Source: Nematostella vectensis
Taxonomy: Eukaryota; Cnidaria; Anthozoa; Actiniaria; Edwardsiidae
DNA length: 64,000 nt
Direction: 5' to 3'
Assembly: GCF_932526225.1 (NCBI RefSeq)
Contig: NC_064048.1
Span: 12,467,665 to 12,531,664 of the forward strand
Position 1 is the stretch's first letter. Each line of letters opens with the position of its first letter. Positions 1 through 10,210 of this stretch are shown here, one piece after another. The position numbers and the translations under genes were made by a program. The notes beneath the pieces were generated by a model. That model was not told the DNA's origin. It saw only the letters and a program-made list of their open reading frames with translations, and made no database searches.

Positions 1-1
1 C

Positions 2-277
2 GCTATCGGGTTGGCCGTAGCGACGACAATCGCGGCCATTGTGACGTCGCTCGGCAAGTCGCTCTCTTTAGTGGCCAGAGGGGTCGGTAACGGGCTTAAG
101 GCCATCGGGAAAAAGCTGGGCGAGCTTCTCCCCGGGCTAGTAGGCAGCATCGCGAACTTCGTGTTTAAGGCCGCGGGAGAAGCGGTGAAATTCCTTGGCG
201 AAAACGCGTGGCTGCTCATTCTAGCCGTAGCCGCGTTCTCGGTTCGTCAAATGCAAAGCAGTCATCGGAACAAGTAA
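2..277 (+). CDS. C-terminal part of a hydrophobic Polinton-type protein (5' truncated by window)
   Basis: The frame is open from base 2, so the gene starts upstream of the window; no ATG is seen near the edge. The visible 92 residues are alanine/glycine/leucine-rich with two hydrophobic stretches: one around IANFVFKAAGEAVKFLG and a second, NAWLLILAVAAFSV, followed by a short basic tail ending SSHRNK. This is the shape of a small membrane-associated or virion protein with a C-terminal membrane helix. Its stop lies 57 bp inside the 3' end of the convergent 514-aa frame on the other strand, so the two genes overlap tail to tail. The function is not known to me. Confidence 0.5.
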   Translation, partial: AIGLAVATTIAAIVTSLGKSLSLVARGVGNGLKAIGKKLGELLPGLVGSIANFVFKAAGEAVKFLGENAWLLILAVAAFSVRQMQSSHRNK

Positions 278-1765
278 TACGCCGCGGCCGCCACGAGCAC
301 CGACAACACCGTCACTCTTTTCGCCCGACGTGCTATGCGCAGCCTGTCGTGCCGACGCCGGAACGGCACCCGGCAGCCTGCCCAGGTCCGGGGCAGCCGC
401 GCCCTCCGCGTGCACTTTCGCAGTGGCGCTTTGCCGCCGGGGCGGCACGTGGTCAGTCGCGTGTTGCACCCTAGGATGCACACCGGCCATGTTATGAGCA
501 CCGACTGGCTTTGTCTCGGTGTTGACCGCGTTTGCGCCGAGCTTCATGGAGTCCGTGGCTTTCTGCAGCTTATTGTTGTAGCCCACGACGCTTTGCGTGT
601 TTATCACCAGATCGCTCGGCATCAGCCACACACCTGGTGCAACCGCAAGACTCAGTCTCACCTTGGCCTCCTGCACGGCTAACTGGTACCTTTGCACGCT
701 TTGAGCGATGTCGTTTTCTATGATCGCGTCTTCGAGCAGCTCCGTGAACTCCGCCTGCGCCTCCATGGCCGGCCCACCGGCCCCTGCGATGGAGGAACGG
801 ACGTTTACCTGTGCACCAAGCACCGTGTAGACGAACGCCTCGACCGAGCGGTCGAGTCTCCCTAGCCCTGCTTTTGTCAGCCCCTCGCCTTTGGGAGGCG
901 CAAACCAGCTATATTGCACGCCCCCGTGGTCGTCGTTGCGTATGTAACCCACCTGCTTCCCACTATTGTACGTCCCACCTTCGTCGCTAAACAGATTGAG
1001 GTGGCTCGGGTACTCATCCGCCGCCGTGTCGTAGCCGCGGATCACGTGCACGTTGCGATACCCCTCCCCCGGGTAGAACACAAACACATCGCCTAGCCCG
1101 TGGTTCCGCCCGCCTTTCCATCGGAAGTCCGGCTTACGCGGCAAACCGAACTCTATGCACAGACGCTCGAAAGCGGCCTTCTTGTAGGGGTTACCTTTTT
1201 GCGCGAACGGGTTGTCGCCAGGCAGGGGGACGCCGAGCTCGTAGAGTATCCTCCGGGTGGTGAAGTAGACGTGAAACCTTAGAAATCCCCTGATGACAGA
1301 GGGGAGCGTGGCGAAAGTGGGGTCAGTTAGGGACACCCCACAACCGGCGGTTGCGCACCAGACCGCAAAGTTGAGTTGCTGTGGCCAGTACCCATAGGAA
1401 GGCTCCGATAGCCACCGGCGAGACTCCTTGGCGGACTTGTGCGTGACTACTGTCTCTTTGAATATGTCTCGGACCCTAGTCGTGAATGATTTGTCCTCAG
1501 CCACGTGTATCTCCAGCTGCGTGAGTAGTGGGGTGATGTCTGAGGCCGTGCTCTCCACGGGGGTCGCGGGCACGGCGTAGAGCAGCTTTTGCGCGAGGGT
1601 CAGAGACCTAGGGAAACCTAGGGAAACCGGTTTTTTGGCTTGTTCGGCTATAGCGTGTTTGATATGTTCGGCTATAGAGGCCCCCGCCGCAACTGCCGCC
1701 TTCTTCGTCTCCTCCTCCTTCCTTCGGGGGACCTCGTTCAGCATCTGCCAGCCTTCCCAATCCAT
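221..1765 (-). pseudogene. 514-aa conserved Polinton-type protein, frame changed near C-terminus
   Basis: Read from the ATG at 1765. The open frame can be extended upstream only to a TTG, so the ATG is preferred. The N-terminus is charged; the middle holds the segments YGYWPQQLNFAVWCATAGCG, FHVYFTTRRILYELGVPLPG, NHGLGDVF and SVEAFVYTVLGAQVNVRSS, well-structured sequence of the kind shared by anthozoan Polinton copies. No enzyme motif is visible; a structural role is an inference. The last residues of this frame (ARGGRGVLLVPM) look out of place, while the neighbouring frame, ending at base 262, gives a convincing hydrophobic tail, VLSVLVAAAAYYLF, then Arg and stop. A one-base indel near the A-run at about 318-324 is the likely break. 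Confidence 0.5.
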
Positions 1766-1795
1766 GCTCAACCCTATTAAACACGAAGGCGGTCT
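1766..1795. promoter_or_regulatory. 30-bp divergent intergenic gap with TATA-like TATTAAA
   Basis: Two divergent start codons, ATG at 1765 on - and ATG at 1796 on +, are only 30 bp apart. The gap contains CCTATTAAACAC, with a TATA-like core. If the genes were ever transcribed separately, the promoters must overlap each other or the coding regions. This is position-based inference only. Confidence 0.25.
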
Positions 1796-2485
1796 ATGTT
1801 CAACACAATGGTGGTCCTACACGCTGAGTTTACCGGAGGTGAACTGACGCTCTTCTTCGGGCAGCCGATAAGGCGCCCACGCTTTGTGGCGCTCCGGCAG
1901 TGCTCGCTGTTTAACAGCTGGTATAATCTCGAGCGGGAGCAGCAGATAACGACTATATCCTCCCTCCCGCCCATCGCTACTCTGCCAGCCGGGCACCACA
2001 CGGCCGAGTCCATCGTGGAGACGATCAACCACGCTAAAAGCCATATTCTGACCGCGAAGCAGGACCCCCTCACCGGGAAGATCGTGCTCGTGTCCACAGG
2101 CGTTGTGTTCCTGAACGCCGAGCTTTGCGCACTATTTGGCCTAGAGGCTAAAGACGATCAGATGGGGGAGCGGGGCCTCGCAATGCCCGTGGGGGCCCCC
2201 CCACTTGAGGTGACTTTGCCGAAAATAGAGGCCATCTACGTCTTCTGCGACATCGTAGACCGCTCGCAGTGCCTCGCCTTAGACGAGCCTTCAAACGTTC
2301 TCGCTTGCCTAGAAACCCGCGGGAGGCCGCACGAGAAAGTCGTCTATGGGCCCGACATCCCCATTTGCGTCGCAGCGTCTCCCTCTGAGTCTGTCTCGAG
2401 TATCCGAATATGGGTCAGGGACGACCGTGGTAGACGGGTGGACTTTAAGGGCAAGCCTGTTCGCCTCTTATTAGAGCTAACCTAG
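1796..2485 (+). CDS. 229-aa Polinton-type minor capsid (penton)-like protein
   Basis: Complete frame from ATG 1796 to a TAG. The sequence has the pattern of the short jelly-roll-type protein seen in many Polintons: an N-terminal strand-rich part (VVLHAEFTGGELTLFF), a middle with ELCALFGLEAK, then VTLPKIEAIYVFCDIVD, and a C-terminal block IRIWVRDDRGRRVDFKGKPV followed by RLLLEL. That last Asp/Gly-rich turn followed by a hydrophobic strand is the best marker. In the family this protein is thought to form capsid vertices. Only 16 bp separate its stop from the next ATG, so the two genes are packed in one direction. The frame has no breaks. Alternatives: another virion strand-rich protein. Confidence 0.5.
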   Translation: MFNTMVVLHAEFTGGELTLFFGQPIRRPRFVALRQCSLFNSWYNLEREQQITTISSLPPIATLPAGHHTAESIVETINHAKSHILTAKQDPLTGKIVLVSTGVVFLNAELCALFGLEAKDDQMGERGLAMPVGAPPLEVTLPKIEAIYVFCDIVDRSQCLALDEPSNVLACLETRGRPHEKVVYGPDIPICVAASPSESVSSIRIWVRDDRGRRVDFKGKPVRLLLELT

Positions 2486-2501
2486 GTCCGACATAGCAGG
2501 C

Positions 2502-3178
2502 ATGGCGAACAGCGACGTTAGCAGCGGTGGCATATCCATATATCCCCCGCTCCCCAGTGCCCACCCCCCGCAAACGCCTACCGCTCCGGCAAGCACCGGC
2601 GGCGACGCGCAAAGTTTCCGACTCCAGGTAATACGTGACACTCAGGCGGTTCTAGACAATGAGATAACGCATTATCGACAGGTGCGGAAGAAGTATAAGC
2701 GCGCCTTCGCCGTTACCCATGCTGTGTCTGTGGCATCCGGCATCGTTGCAGGGGTGCTTTCCAGCGCCGGGCTGGGAGTCTCTTTGAGTGGGATAGGGGT
2801 TCTGATCGGCGCTCCGCTGGCAGGGGTCGCTGGGCTGGTCGGTGTCGTGGGCGCGGGCGCGGGGTGGTCTCTAGGGGTCTTACGATCAAGGTGGCTAAAC
2901 ACGAAGACACGATGGTTCTAGCGGAGAGTAAGAAAAACTCGGTCAGCGAGCTGGTCTCTAAGGCTCTGCAAGACGGGCGTATCTCAGACGAAGAGTTTCG
3001 GCTAATACTTCAGGAACAAGAGAGATACAACACGCTCAAGGCCGCCATCAGAGCTCGACACGGCCTCGCACCGCATGATAAAAAAAGCGGGAAGGGGCCC
3101 TCCCTGGTGGCACGCGAAAGGGTGAAAAAGAGACTGCAAAAAATTCGCGAGGAGTTCGGGAGCGGGGTGTTCGAGTAG
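2502..3178 (+). pseudogene. Small hydrophobic-plus-charged Polinton-type protein, frameshifted in the middle
   Basis: Two overlapping frames make one broken gene. The first (ATG 2502, stop 2921) has a proline-rich start, a charged stretch (NEITHYRQVRKKYKRAFAV) and a long Gly/Ala/Val hydrophobic segment (about residues 72-120). The second frame, useful from about 2870 to the stop at 3178, holds KVAKHEDTMVLAESKKNSVS, an acidic helical region (SDEEFRLILQEQERY) and a basic tail. In related elements as I remember them, these two halves form one protein, so an indel between about 2866 and 2885 separates them here. The second frame has no ATG of its own where it would be needed. Function unknown; membrane-associated virion protein is a guess. 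Confidence 0.5.
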
Positions 3179-3680
3179 AACTCAGGTTTAAACGCCACGC
3201 AGGCGGCTTCGAACTCACAGCCGAAAAACGATTATTCCGCGCTCCGTAGGTTGGCGGCCCTCCTCGTTTTCACGGCTGCCCCAAAAAGTCGTGTAAGCGC
3301 AAGTCCTTGGGCTTGCACGCGCCCGGCCTACACCCTGATTATTCATGAACGCGAAGCACCGCAGCCCGATTGGTTATTCGTGTTCGCGAAACACCTGCCC
3401 CCTAATTGATTATTCGTGTTCGCGAAATCTATTTTGCCTACATTAACTTCGCCGAATGTTAGACTCAAACTACCCAGCCCGACAGTCGACGTAGTCGGCC
3501 AGATGGCCGCCGACGGACTCCCGGCGAAACACCGGCCCTAATTGATTATTCGCGTTCGCGAAATCTATTTTGCTTACATTAACTTTTGCCGATTGTTTAT
3601 GCAGGCGAAACAACCGCCCGCATTCCACACATTCCACACATTCCACACATTCCATAGACTGAACCCGCCCAGTCCCCCCC
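3179..3680. repeat. Terminal non-coding region of the Polinton-like element with TTCGCGAA repeats
   Basis: No gene is visible. The region has an internal direct repeat: the phrase TAATTGATTATTCG followed by TTCGCGAAATC and then ATTAACTT occurs near 3402-3450 and again near 3538-3586, with two further partial copies near 3332 and 3376. Each contains a TTCGCGAA or close palindrome. Four tandem CATTCCACA units lie at 3619-3652. Such sub-repeated ends are expected for a terminal inverted repeat, but the partner end is outside the window, so this cannot be tested here. Confidence 0.35.
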
Positions 3681-4185
3681 GTTACAAAAGAGTTTTCTCA
3701 TCCAAAATAAAAACACAAAATGCAACCCCTATTACCTATATTCTTTTTGCTTAGCTTATATTGTCTGCATCTTGAATACTATCTATTGTGTTTATTTATT
3801 TATTATTCAAATAGTTGTGAAAAGTTAATAAGGTTATAACTGGCATGATGAAAATGTTGTTTTGAAAGAAAACAATACTTATAATTGTTTTCACTTTTAT
3901 TTAGGTAAAACCAACCAAGGACTACCCGAGGGCCATGATTGATGCTGAAGGCTGGGAGGCATGAGAATAGGCAAATGTCTTAAAGATAATAAAGTAGGGG
4001 ATTTCTTATTTGATACAGCAGTAAATGTGAAATAGGTTTTTTTAAAGCAAATACTTGCCCTCGATGATAGATTTTTTCTATCAACCAAAAGATAATGAGG
4101 AAAGGGGAAATGTTAGGAGAGTGCTCAAACAAGTTGTTGCATTACTGATGATTTTTTTTTATCAAAGCTATAGTCCAATTTCTTC

Positions 4186-4188
<3 letters not shown>

Positions 4189-4282
<94 letters not shown>
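4189..4282. repeat. (CT)n microsatellite, unit A
   Basis: About 46 uninterrupted CT dinucleotides on +, flanked by TTTCTTCCCTTT and TTGACTATTG. The open frame reading Leu-Ser repeats across it is an artefact. Confidence 0.98.
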
Positions 4283-4284
<2 letters not shown>

Positions 4285-5689
4285 ACTATTGATATTATTT
4301 GCTGTTTCCTCTCTGCACCCTAAATAAATTAAAATAGGTAATAGGTTTGAAATTAGACCTTTTTAATCAATTTGTTCTCCTCCTTGCATTTAATTTTAGA
4401 GTAGCATTAGCATATGTGGATCCATGGTTTCTATAAAAAAAAGCAGGCCTCCATCCTACAGGGTGGGTGCACCAATGTCTAATGCATGACTGGAGGTATG
4501 TTTGTGAATTTTAATTTCCTTGGTGATGGAGTATCACCAGTAATAAGTGATATATTAATCTTCCATATGGCACCTGAAGTGTATCTAACTGTATCATTCT
4601 ATCTTTGGAATGCTGTTGCATCCATCATTTGTTTCTTTGCAATGGCAAAGCTGGTCAGAATGTAGCTTTGATACAAGTGTACATTAATGAAACTTCTATC
4701 AAGGGAAGGGTTTTTTTATTAAAGCAAGGTCCAGGGGGGACTCTCCAGAAAGATAGACGGGGGTGCTCGACCTATCTTTTATGGTATAAATTCTTACCAA
4801 CTTCTATCTGTTAGGGTGTGTTTTAGGATTTTTCCGATTCCGCTATCTTTTAGGGGTTTTCACGCCCGGGGAGGAGTATTTTTCCGATTCTGCTATCTCT
4901 TGGGGTGTCTCACGCTAATTGGTGGCCCGATCGCTTGAAATGTATTTTACAATAAACCACAAGTCAACTGATCAGTTAATACTTTCGACTTTAGTGTCGG
5001 TAACATAACAATATAGGATCCGTCAGCAAATTAAAACCAGCATTTTTTGTTTTGTTTTTTTTTTCCTCTGACAACACCCAATGTGCTATTTCTTAGAGGT
5101 AAGAATTGTTGTTGACTATGTCCTTAGTGCTGTCCCTTAGGGCTAAAATTGATTATGCTGTCGAGCACCCCCGTCTCTCAAACTCCCGTTTCTCAAAGTC
5201 CCCCCCCACTTCCCCCCTGGGAGCAAGGTACTTAAATTATATAAAGACAGCATCAAACTTGTGCTTTTCCGATAATAAATCTGTAAAGAAAACAGGGGAA
5301 ATGTTAGGAATATGCTCATTTAAGCTATTATTGCATTATTGCTATATATTTTTTAAAGTAGAGTCACATTTTTTTTAAATAGAGTCATTCATTTCTCCTT
5401 TTTTCTTCTCCCCATTGACTTTTTGTTTTATTTATTTTGCTCTAACCCTAACATAGGTCAATGAACATTGTTTGGTTTAAAATTAGAAATTGTAATTAAG
5501 CACTTTCAGTAATAATTTAGGATTTGCCTCCATTTCATTCATTTTTGATTAGCCATGGGTGGATCCAGGGTTTCTAAAACCAGCAGGCCAATGGGTGGGT
5601 GCACCAATATGTAATGCATGACAGGAGGTATATTTGTGGAGTTCAGTTTTTCATTTTTCTGAATAATCAGTTGTAGAACATGAAAACTA

Positions 5690-5838
5690 AAGTAGTGGGT
5701 CTATGAAGGGGGGGGGGGGGGTTAGGGGGTTTAAACCTCCTCTATCTTTTCACCCCAAAATCGTTACGAAGGTAAAATAATGACGAAAATTTTTGGGCCA
5801 AATCCCCCCCTTGGCAAAAAGCTAGATCCGCCCCTGAA
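5690..5838. mobile_element. Dispersed MITE-like repeat ending GATCCGCCCCTG (unit A, first copy)
   Basis: Begins in a G-run and ends GCTAGATCCGCCCCTGAAC. The same end, AAAAGCTAGATCCGCCCCTG, recurs at about 7805, 28125 (one change), 31722 and in reverse orientation at 54473-54490, with C-runs and G-runs internally. It is non-coding. Confidence 0.55.
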
Positions 5839-6379
5839 CTACAGTAAGGCATCTAAATCTTTGGAATGCTGTTACATCCTTTATATATTCTTCGCAAGGT
5901 CAAAGCTTGTTAGAATGGTGTTTTGATAAAAATATACATAGTGGAACTTCTATAAAGGGAAATAAGAATTGACCATTAGACTCTTGAAAAAACATTTCTC
6001 GTCAATGTGACACCTTGAACTTTGACAGCCTTTTTCACACCAAGTTTTAGTATTTTGTTAACTTTCATACTGCATATTTAATATTATTGAATGAGTGGTT
6101 GCTTGATCCATTTGGAGGGGCCAATACAATTCATATTTACATGAAAAATTTGACATATTTTTAATCTCATTAAAAAACATTCTAGAGACACCAAGATCCC
6201 CTCTAAAACTACCCCTATCAGCCAACACAAAAAGGTGTTAAATGCTGGCTCTGCTTTTAGGCAGTGCTTAAATCTATATATTACTACATGAAGTGATTAG
6301 TTTGTATCCTTTTTTTTTCAATGTACGTTCACACAAAACTAGTCCATGTGTATAAACTGCTTCTTGGCTTTTCTATATT

Positions 6380-7210
6380 TCAGATTCTTGTTCAACACAT
6401 TGATAGTAAGTCAAAAAAAGTTCTTGAGCTGAAAAAGAACGAAAACCTTAAAATAATAATGGATTCATTTGGATGTATATATCAATAGATATAACGGCGC
6501 TCCTTTTCAAGACTCCAAAGTCATCATGATTAAAGAAAGCAAGAATGAATGTAATTTTTTTTGTATCTCAAAGCAAGAATGAATGTTTTTTTTGTATCTC
6601 AAAGCAAGAATGAATGTTTTTTTGTATCTCAAAGCAATAATAATTTTTTTTTTTGTATCTCAAAGCAAGAATGAATTGGCGGACAAGCTTCGGGACTTAT
6701 TTTGGGGATGGCAACTGAGGGATCGCCATATGGTTAAAGAACTACCGAAAACTACATCTCCCAGCTGCTCCCGTGTTGCTATGAGGGCTGCCCCACCCCA
6801 TATGTTCAAAGGGGTGTCCAGAGCCCTCCAAGAGGTGGCCCTCTCTTGTCGTATGTCCCTATCCCTATTACCTTAAAAGCAAAGTCCTGGGGTGGGGAAT
6901 GCAACGTTTGCAGTGAAACATGTCACGTACACTACCTCACCCAAGAGGAATATTTGAAACACTTTACGAAATATAATGGGAAAAATTGCATTACAGTACC
7001 GCTAAAGAATGCGCTAGAATCATCGTTCAAATCGAAGAGAAACAAATGTATATTGGAATCGAACAACTAGCTCGGTCATGCCTGTTACCTGAGGAATAGG
7101 TGCAATGGTATCTGAAGCACCTCCAAGATGTGTCAGACCGACGGAAGACAGGAACGGGATAGAAAGGCCGCTGAGAAACGAGTGCATCGCCAGAAAGATA
7201 CCCAAGGTAC
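6380..7210 (+). pseudogene. Fragments of an unrecognised gene, unit A
   Basis: Several coding-like pieces lie together. At 6383 a likely 3' splice site (TTCTATATTTCAG) precedes a short frame beginning ILVQHIDSKSKKVLELKKNE. After a poly-T repeat come TTCGGGACTTATTTTGGGG and a region whose frame gives ECNVCSETCHVHYLTQEEYL (Cys/His-rich, finger-like) and, in another frame, CARIIVQIEEKQMYIGIEQL then LPEE, a stop, and VQWYLKHLQDVSDRRKT. Frames change repeatedly and stops interrupt them, so the copy is not functional. Unit B has a less damaged form at 30300-31130. I do not recognise the protein; the pattern suggests part of a repeated family, perhaps a transposase-like gene. Confidence 0.4.
6545..6676. 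repeat. Minisatellite, about 30 bp, with poly-T and GTATCTCAAAGCAAGAATGA, unit A
   Basis: About four imperfect units of a T-run, then GTATCTCAAAGCAAGAATGA, inside the gene fragment above. Unit C at the same point has a single AAGCAAGAATGAATT and no expansion, so the repeat arose inside former coding-like sequence. Confidence 0.8.
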
Positions 7211-7667
7211 AATATACTTACTGTACGTTAAAAAAGTATTTCACAAGTAGTTTGGTTGGGGATTACTGCTTAGAAGGTGCGATAGATGAACTACTTTTTC
7301 TCCTTATCCCAATCTAGCCAGTCCAACAGACCACGATGCGGTCAGGATGTGTGGTGTTTTTGCCTGGTCCAGAAGATGAGTGGGTATCTGAACTCTTGTG
7401 CTACTTGGTGGACCAATGAAAAACACATGTTGCAAAACAATCCCACTAGTATGAACCCTTCATTTCACAAAGAACTCAGGCGAATCTTGTATTCAGTTTG
7501 ATTAAAGTTTTATCGTGATCTCGCTATCGTGATCTCATACAGTAGACTTATCAATGCCCGGCATGTTCTCCCGTTTTCTTGGTTCGTGATACAATACGAG
7601 AGACAGGGGCAAACATGCGATTGGTTATAATGGTCCCTGCGTCAAAGTTTCAAAATTCAAGGGCAAA

Positions 7668-7824
7668 CAGTAGCGGATCAAGGGGAAGGGCTCATGAAGT
7701 TTACCCCCCCCCCCCCTTCCCCCTTATGGGCTGTCAGAAAACAATATGTAACAAAAAATTTACCCCTCCCCCCTTTGTCACTGAGCAAACCCCCCTTAAG
7801 CGAAAAGCTAGATCCGCCCCTGAC
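7668..7824. mobile_element. Dispersed MITE-like repeat with GCGGATC / GATCCGC ends, unit A
   Basis: Starts AGTAGCGGATCAAGGGG and ends AAGCTAGATCCGCCCCTGAC, so the outer 7-8 bp are inverted. The inside is poly-C and C-rich. It belongs to the same family as 5690-5838. Confidence 0.55.
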
Positions 7825-8810
7825 AAAGAAAATACAACAATATATCTGCGTTCTGACAATTTAAAAGGTTTCCCAAATATAAGCTTTGGCCGAATACGGG
7901 AAAACTTTCCTTTATTTTGGCTAAAATTGAACGGCTGGTGAACGCCTTTTCAGGCCTTAGATCAAGACGTCCAGTAATAAGCCTTAGATGTAACCATATA
8001 CATAGAAGGCGTCGAGCACGCCGTAGACCCATGTCTCTAAAAGTATACGCATCGATAGAAATGTCATCTAAAGACACAAGGAAAATGGACCATTTTCCGA
8101 TTTCTTTCCAGTTACCGTTTAGCAACATCAATAATGCTTTAATTGTAATATTTCTGAGGCCGATTCCTAGAAGGCCAAATAACAGTTATCTGTAGATAAA
8201 TACAACAGATATCTTTTGTCCGTGGATAACTTCATCCAGCCTTTCAGGAACCGGCCCCTGTTCTCCGAATATTGTTAACTAATCTAGATCATGAAATATG
8301 CTCGCTCCTAAAAATTCACGTTATTCAAAAAAATTCACATTCATTTGCTTGTTTTCATTGAAAGATTTTATACTTTCGTCCGCTTTCTGTGTTTATTTTG
8401 TCTTAAATTTGCTTCTTTCATCTCAAACGTGACCCGATTTCTTTTAGTCCGAGTTGTCTATTTGGCGCCATTTGTGATACTTACAAGGTGGCATTTCTCA
8501 AAATCTTTATTTTGAAGTATATCTCTTTGCCTAGTTCTATTTGTTGTAACAAGTCTAAAGAATCTAAATGCTTATAAAGAGGAGTATTGTTTTACTAACA
8601 ATGTTTTGTACAACACACAGGCGAGATAACAATGAACGAGTCAAACGGAAGCCTGGTGTTAATGCCACAACACCGCAGACAGAATGCTCCCCCCCCCCCC
8701 CCACCCCAGGTGAACAAACTTCTGTCGGATGAGACCTTCCGGGCGGTCAAATCCGTCCTGTTGATCGTCATCATGCTTACTGTCTTGATAGAAAACTCGC
8801 TTTTCATCAA

Positions 8811-9045
8811 CGTCGTGTCCAGGTAAGGGAGGGTACGGGGAAGAGGTAGAGGAGGGGGAGATGGTTTCTCTGTTCTTGGTATCGTGTCCAGGTAAGGGAG
8901 GGTACGGAGAAGTAGGAGAGGAGGGGGAGATGGTTTCTCTGTTCCTGGTATCGTGTCCAGGTAAGGGAGGGTACGGAGGAGAGGGAGGGGAGGGGGAAAT
9001 GGTTTCTCTGTTCCTGGTATCGTGTCCAGGTAAGGGAGGGGAAGA
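8811..9045 (+). repeat. Tandem repeat of the exon 1 splice-donor region, unit A
   Basis: Roughly 68-70-bp units, four in all, each containing TCGTGTCCAGGTAAGGGAGG, the same bases that form the end of exon 1 and its 5' splice site. The rest of each unit is GA-rich and ends ATGGTTTCTCTGTTCCTGG. All sit at the start of GPCR intron 1. The - strand frames with PYLDTIPGTEKP repeats come from this array and are not genes. Confidence 0.85.
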
Positions 9046-9507
9046 AGGGGACAAAGGAGGAATATGGTTTGTCTGCTCTGGGTAGGAAATTCACTTGTGG
9101 CCAGTAAGGGGGGATTGGGATGTTGCACGGCCAAGCATGATAAGCGTATTGCACGTGATAAAGTAAGGAACACTTCACCCAAGTTGAAGCATACGCCGAT
9201 ACAGCAGCCATTGATTGATATGTTAACATTTATCCAAATTCTCTATTTACCAGAAACCAGCGAATGAAGAACGCGACTAACTACTTGATTGTAAATCTCG
9301 CTGTTTCTGAGCTCGTGACAGTTTGTACAACAATGGTGATGAAATTCTATATAGCGCTTATTTACCCGAAAAGAATGGACTACCTCAACCAAGTGTTTGC
9401 CACGGTAATATGCAAGTTCTTTATCGCATTTCTGGATGTATTTTGCCACTCTCTGGCCATGCTGTCCTTGACGGTGATCGCGTTTGATCGGTTCTTCGGC
9501 GTTAGAC

Positions 9508-10210
9508 AATGTTAGTGACTTGATGGGGGAGGGGTGGCGACGACAATGTTAGGGCCTTCTTTATAAGGGAGGGGAGGGGTAATACAATGTTAGTGACTTG
9601 ATGGAGGAGGGGTGGGGTAAGACAATGTTAGGGCCTTCTTTATAAGGGAGGGGAGGGGTAATACAATGTTAGTGACTTGATGGAGGAGGGGTGGGGTAAG
9701 ACAATGTTAGGGCCTTCTTTATAAGGGAGGGGAGGAGTAAGGCAATGTTAGTGACTTGATGGGGGAGGGGTGGCGACGACAATGTTAGGGCCTTCTTTAT
9801 AAGGGAGGGGAGGGGTAAGACAATTTTAGTGACTTGATGGGGGAGGGGTGGGGTAAGACAATGTTAGGGCCTTCTTAATAAGGGAGGGGAGGGGTAAGGC
9901 AATGTTAGTGACTTGATGGGGGAGGGGTGGCGACGTCAATGCTAGGGCCTTCTTTATAAGGGAGGGGTGGGGTGAGACAATGTTAGTGACTTGATGGGGG
10001 AGGGGTGTGGACGACAATTTGAGGGCCTTCTTTATAAGGGAGGTGTGGGGGAAGACAATGTTAGTGACTTGATGGGGGAGGGGTGGGGAAGACAATGTTA
10101 GTGACTTGATGGGGGAGTGGTGGGGAAGACAATGTTAGTGACTTGATGGGGGAGGGATGGGGTAATACAATGTTAGTGACTTGATGGGGGAGGGGTTTGG
10201 GTCCTTAGTC
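9508..10210. repeat. Minisatellite in GPCR intron 2, unit A
   Basis: Alternates two related units of about 38-40 bp: one containing CAATGTTAGTGACTTGATGG then GGGAGGGG, the other CAATGTTAGGGCCTTCTTTA then TAAGGGAGGGG. The array starts inside exon 2, replacing its end (GGCGTTAGACAATG where the complete exon has GGCGTCCAGTACCC). It runs to about 10200, 110 bp before exon 3. Confidence 0.85.

Larger units (their letters stand above)
1..3680. mobile_element. Decayed Polinton/Maverick (adintovirus-like) element, 3' part
   Basis: The first 3.2 kb are clearly richer in G+C than the rest and hold four tightly packed intron-less reading frames, two of them divergent with only about 30 bp between start codons. 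The proteins look like those of anthozoan Polinton-type elements: a hydrophobic membrane segment protein, a 514-aa conserved protein, a 229-aa protein ending in a capsid-like strand motif, and a small hydrophobic plus charged protein. No polymerase, integrase, ATPase or protease is in the window; they would lie upstream. Two of the four genes change frame, so this is an old inactive copy. The right edge is placed where unit A begins. Family assignment is from recognition of protein style, not from a search. Confidence 0.55.
4060..5960. repeat. Older internal tandem duplication within unit A (about 1.2 kb period)
   Basis: Landmarks recur in the same order with many substitutions: GGGGAAATGTTAGGA at 4105 and 5298; GGTGGGTGCACCAAT at 4461 and 5596; AATGCATGACTGGAGG or AATGCATGACAGGAGG at 4480 and 5613; CTTTGGAATGCTGTT at 4603 and 5859. 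The same pair exists in unit B at about 26330-28250, so it predates the A/B duplication. No gene is apparent in this stretch; the short open frames are low-complexity or isolated. Confidence 0.7.

Noticed and set aside
208-682. GC-rich + strand frames opposite the 514-aa gene
   Set aside because: Shadow frames in GC-rich DNA with no protein-like segments; the - strand frame is far more convincing.
1-3200. Bacterial contamination as the source of the GC-rich segment
   Set aside because: Protein style matches animal Polinton-type elements, no ribosome-binding pattern is seen, and it joins cnidarian-like sequence without a gap.
4055-4285. Frame ending in a long Leu-Ser run
   Set aside because: It is the translation of the (CT)n microsatellite.
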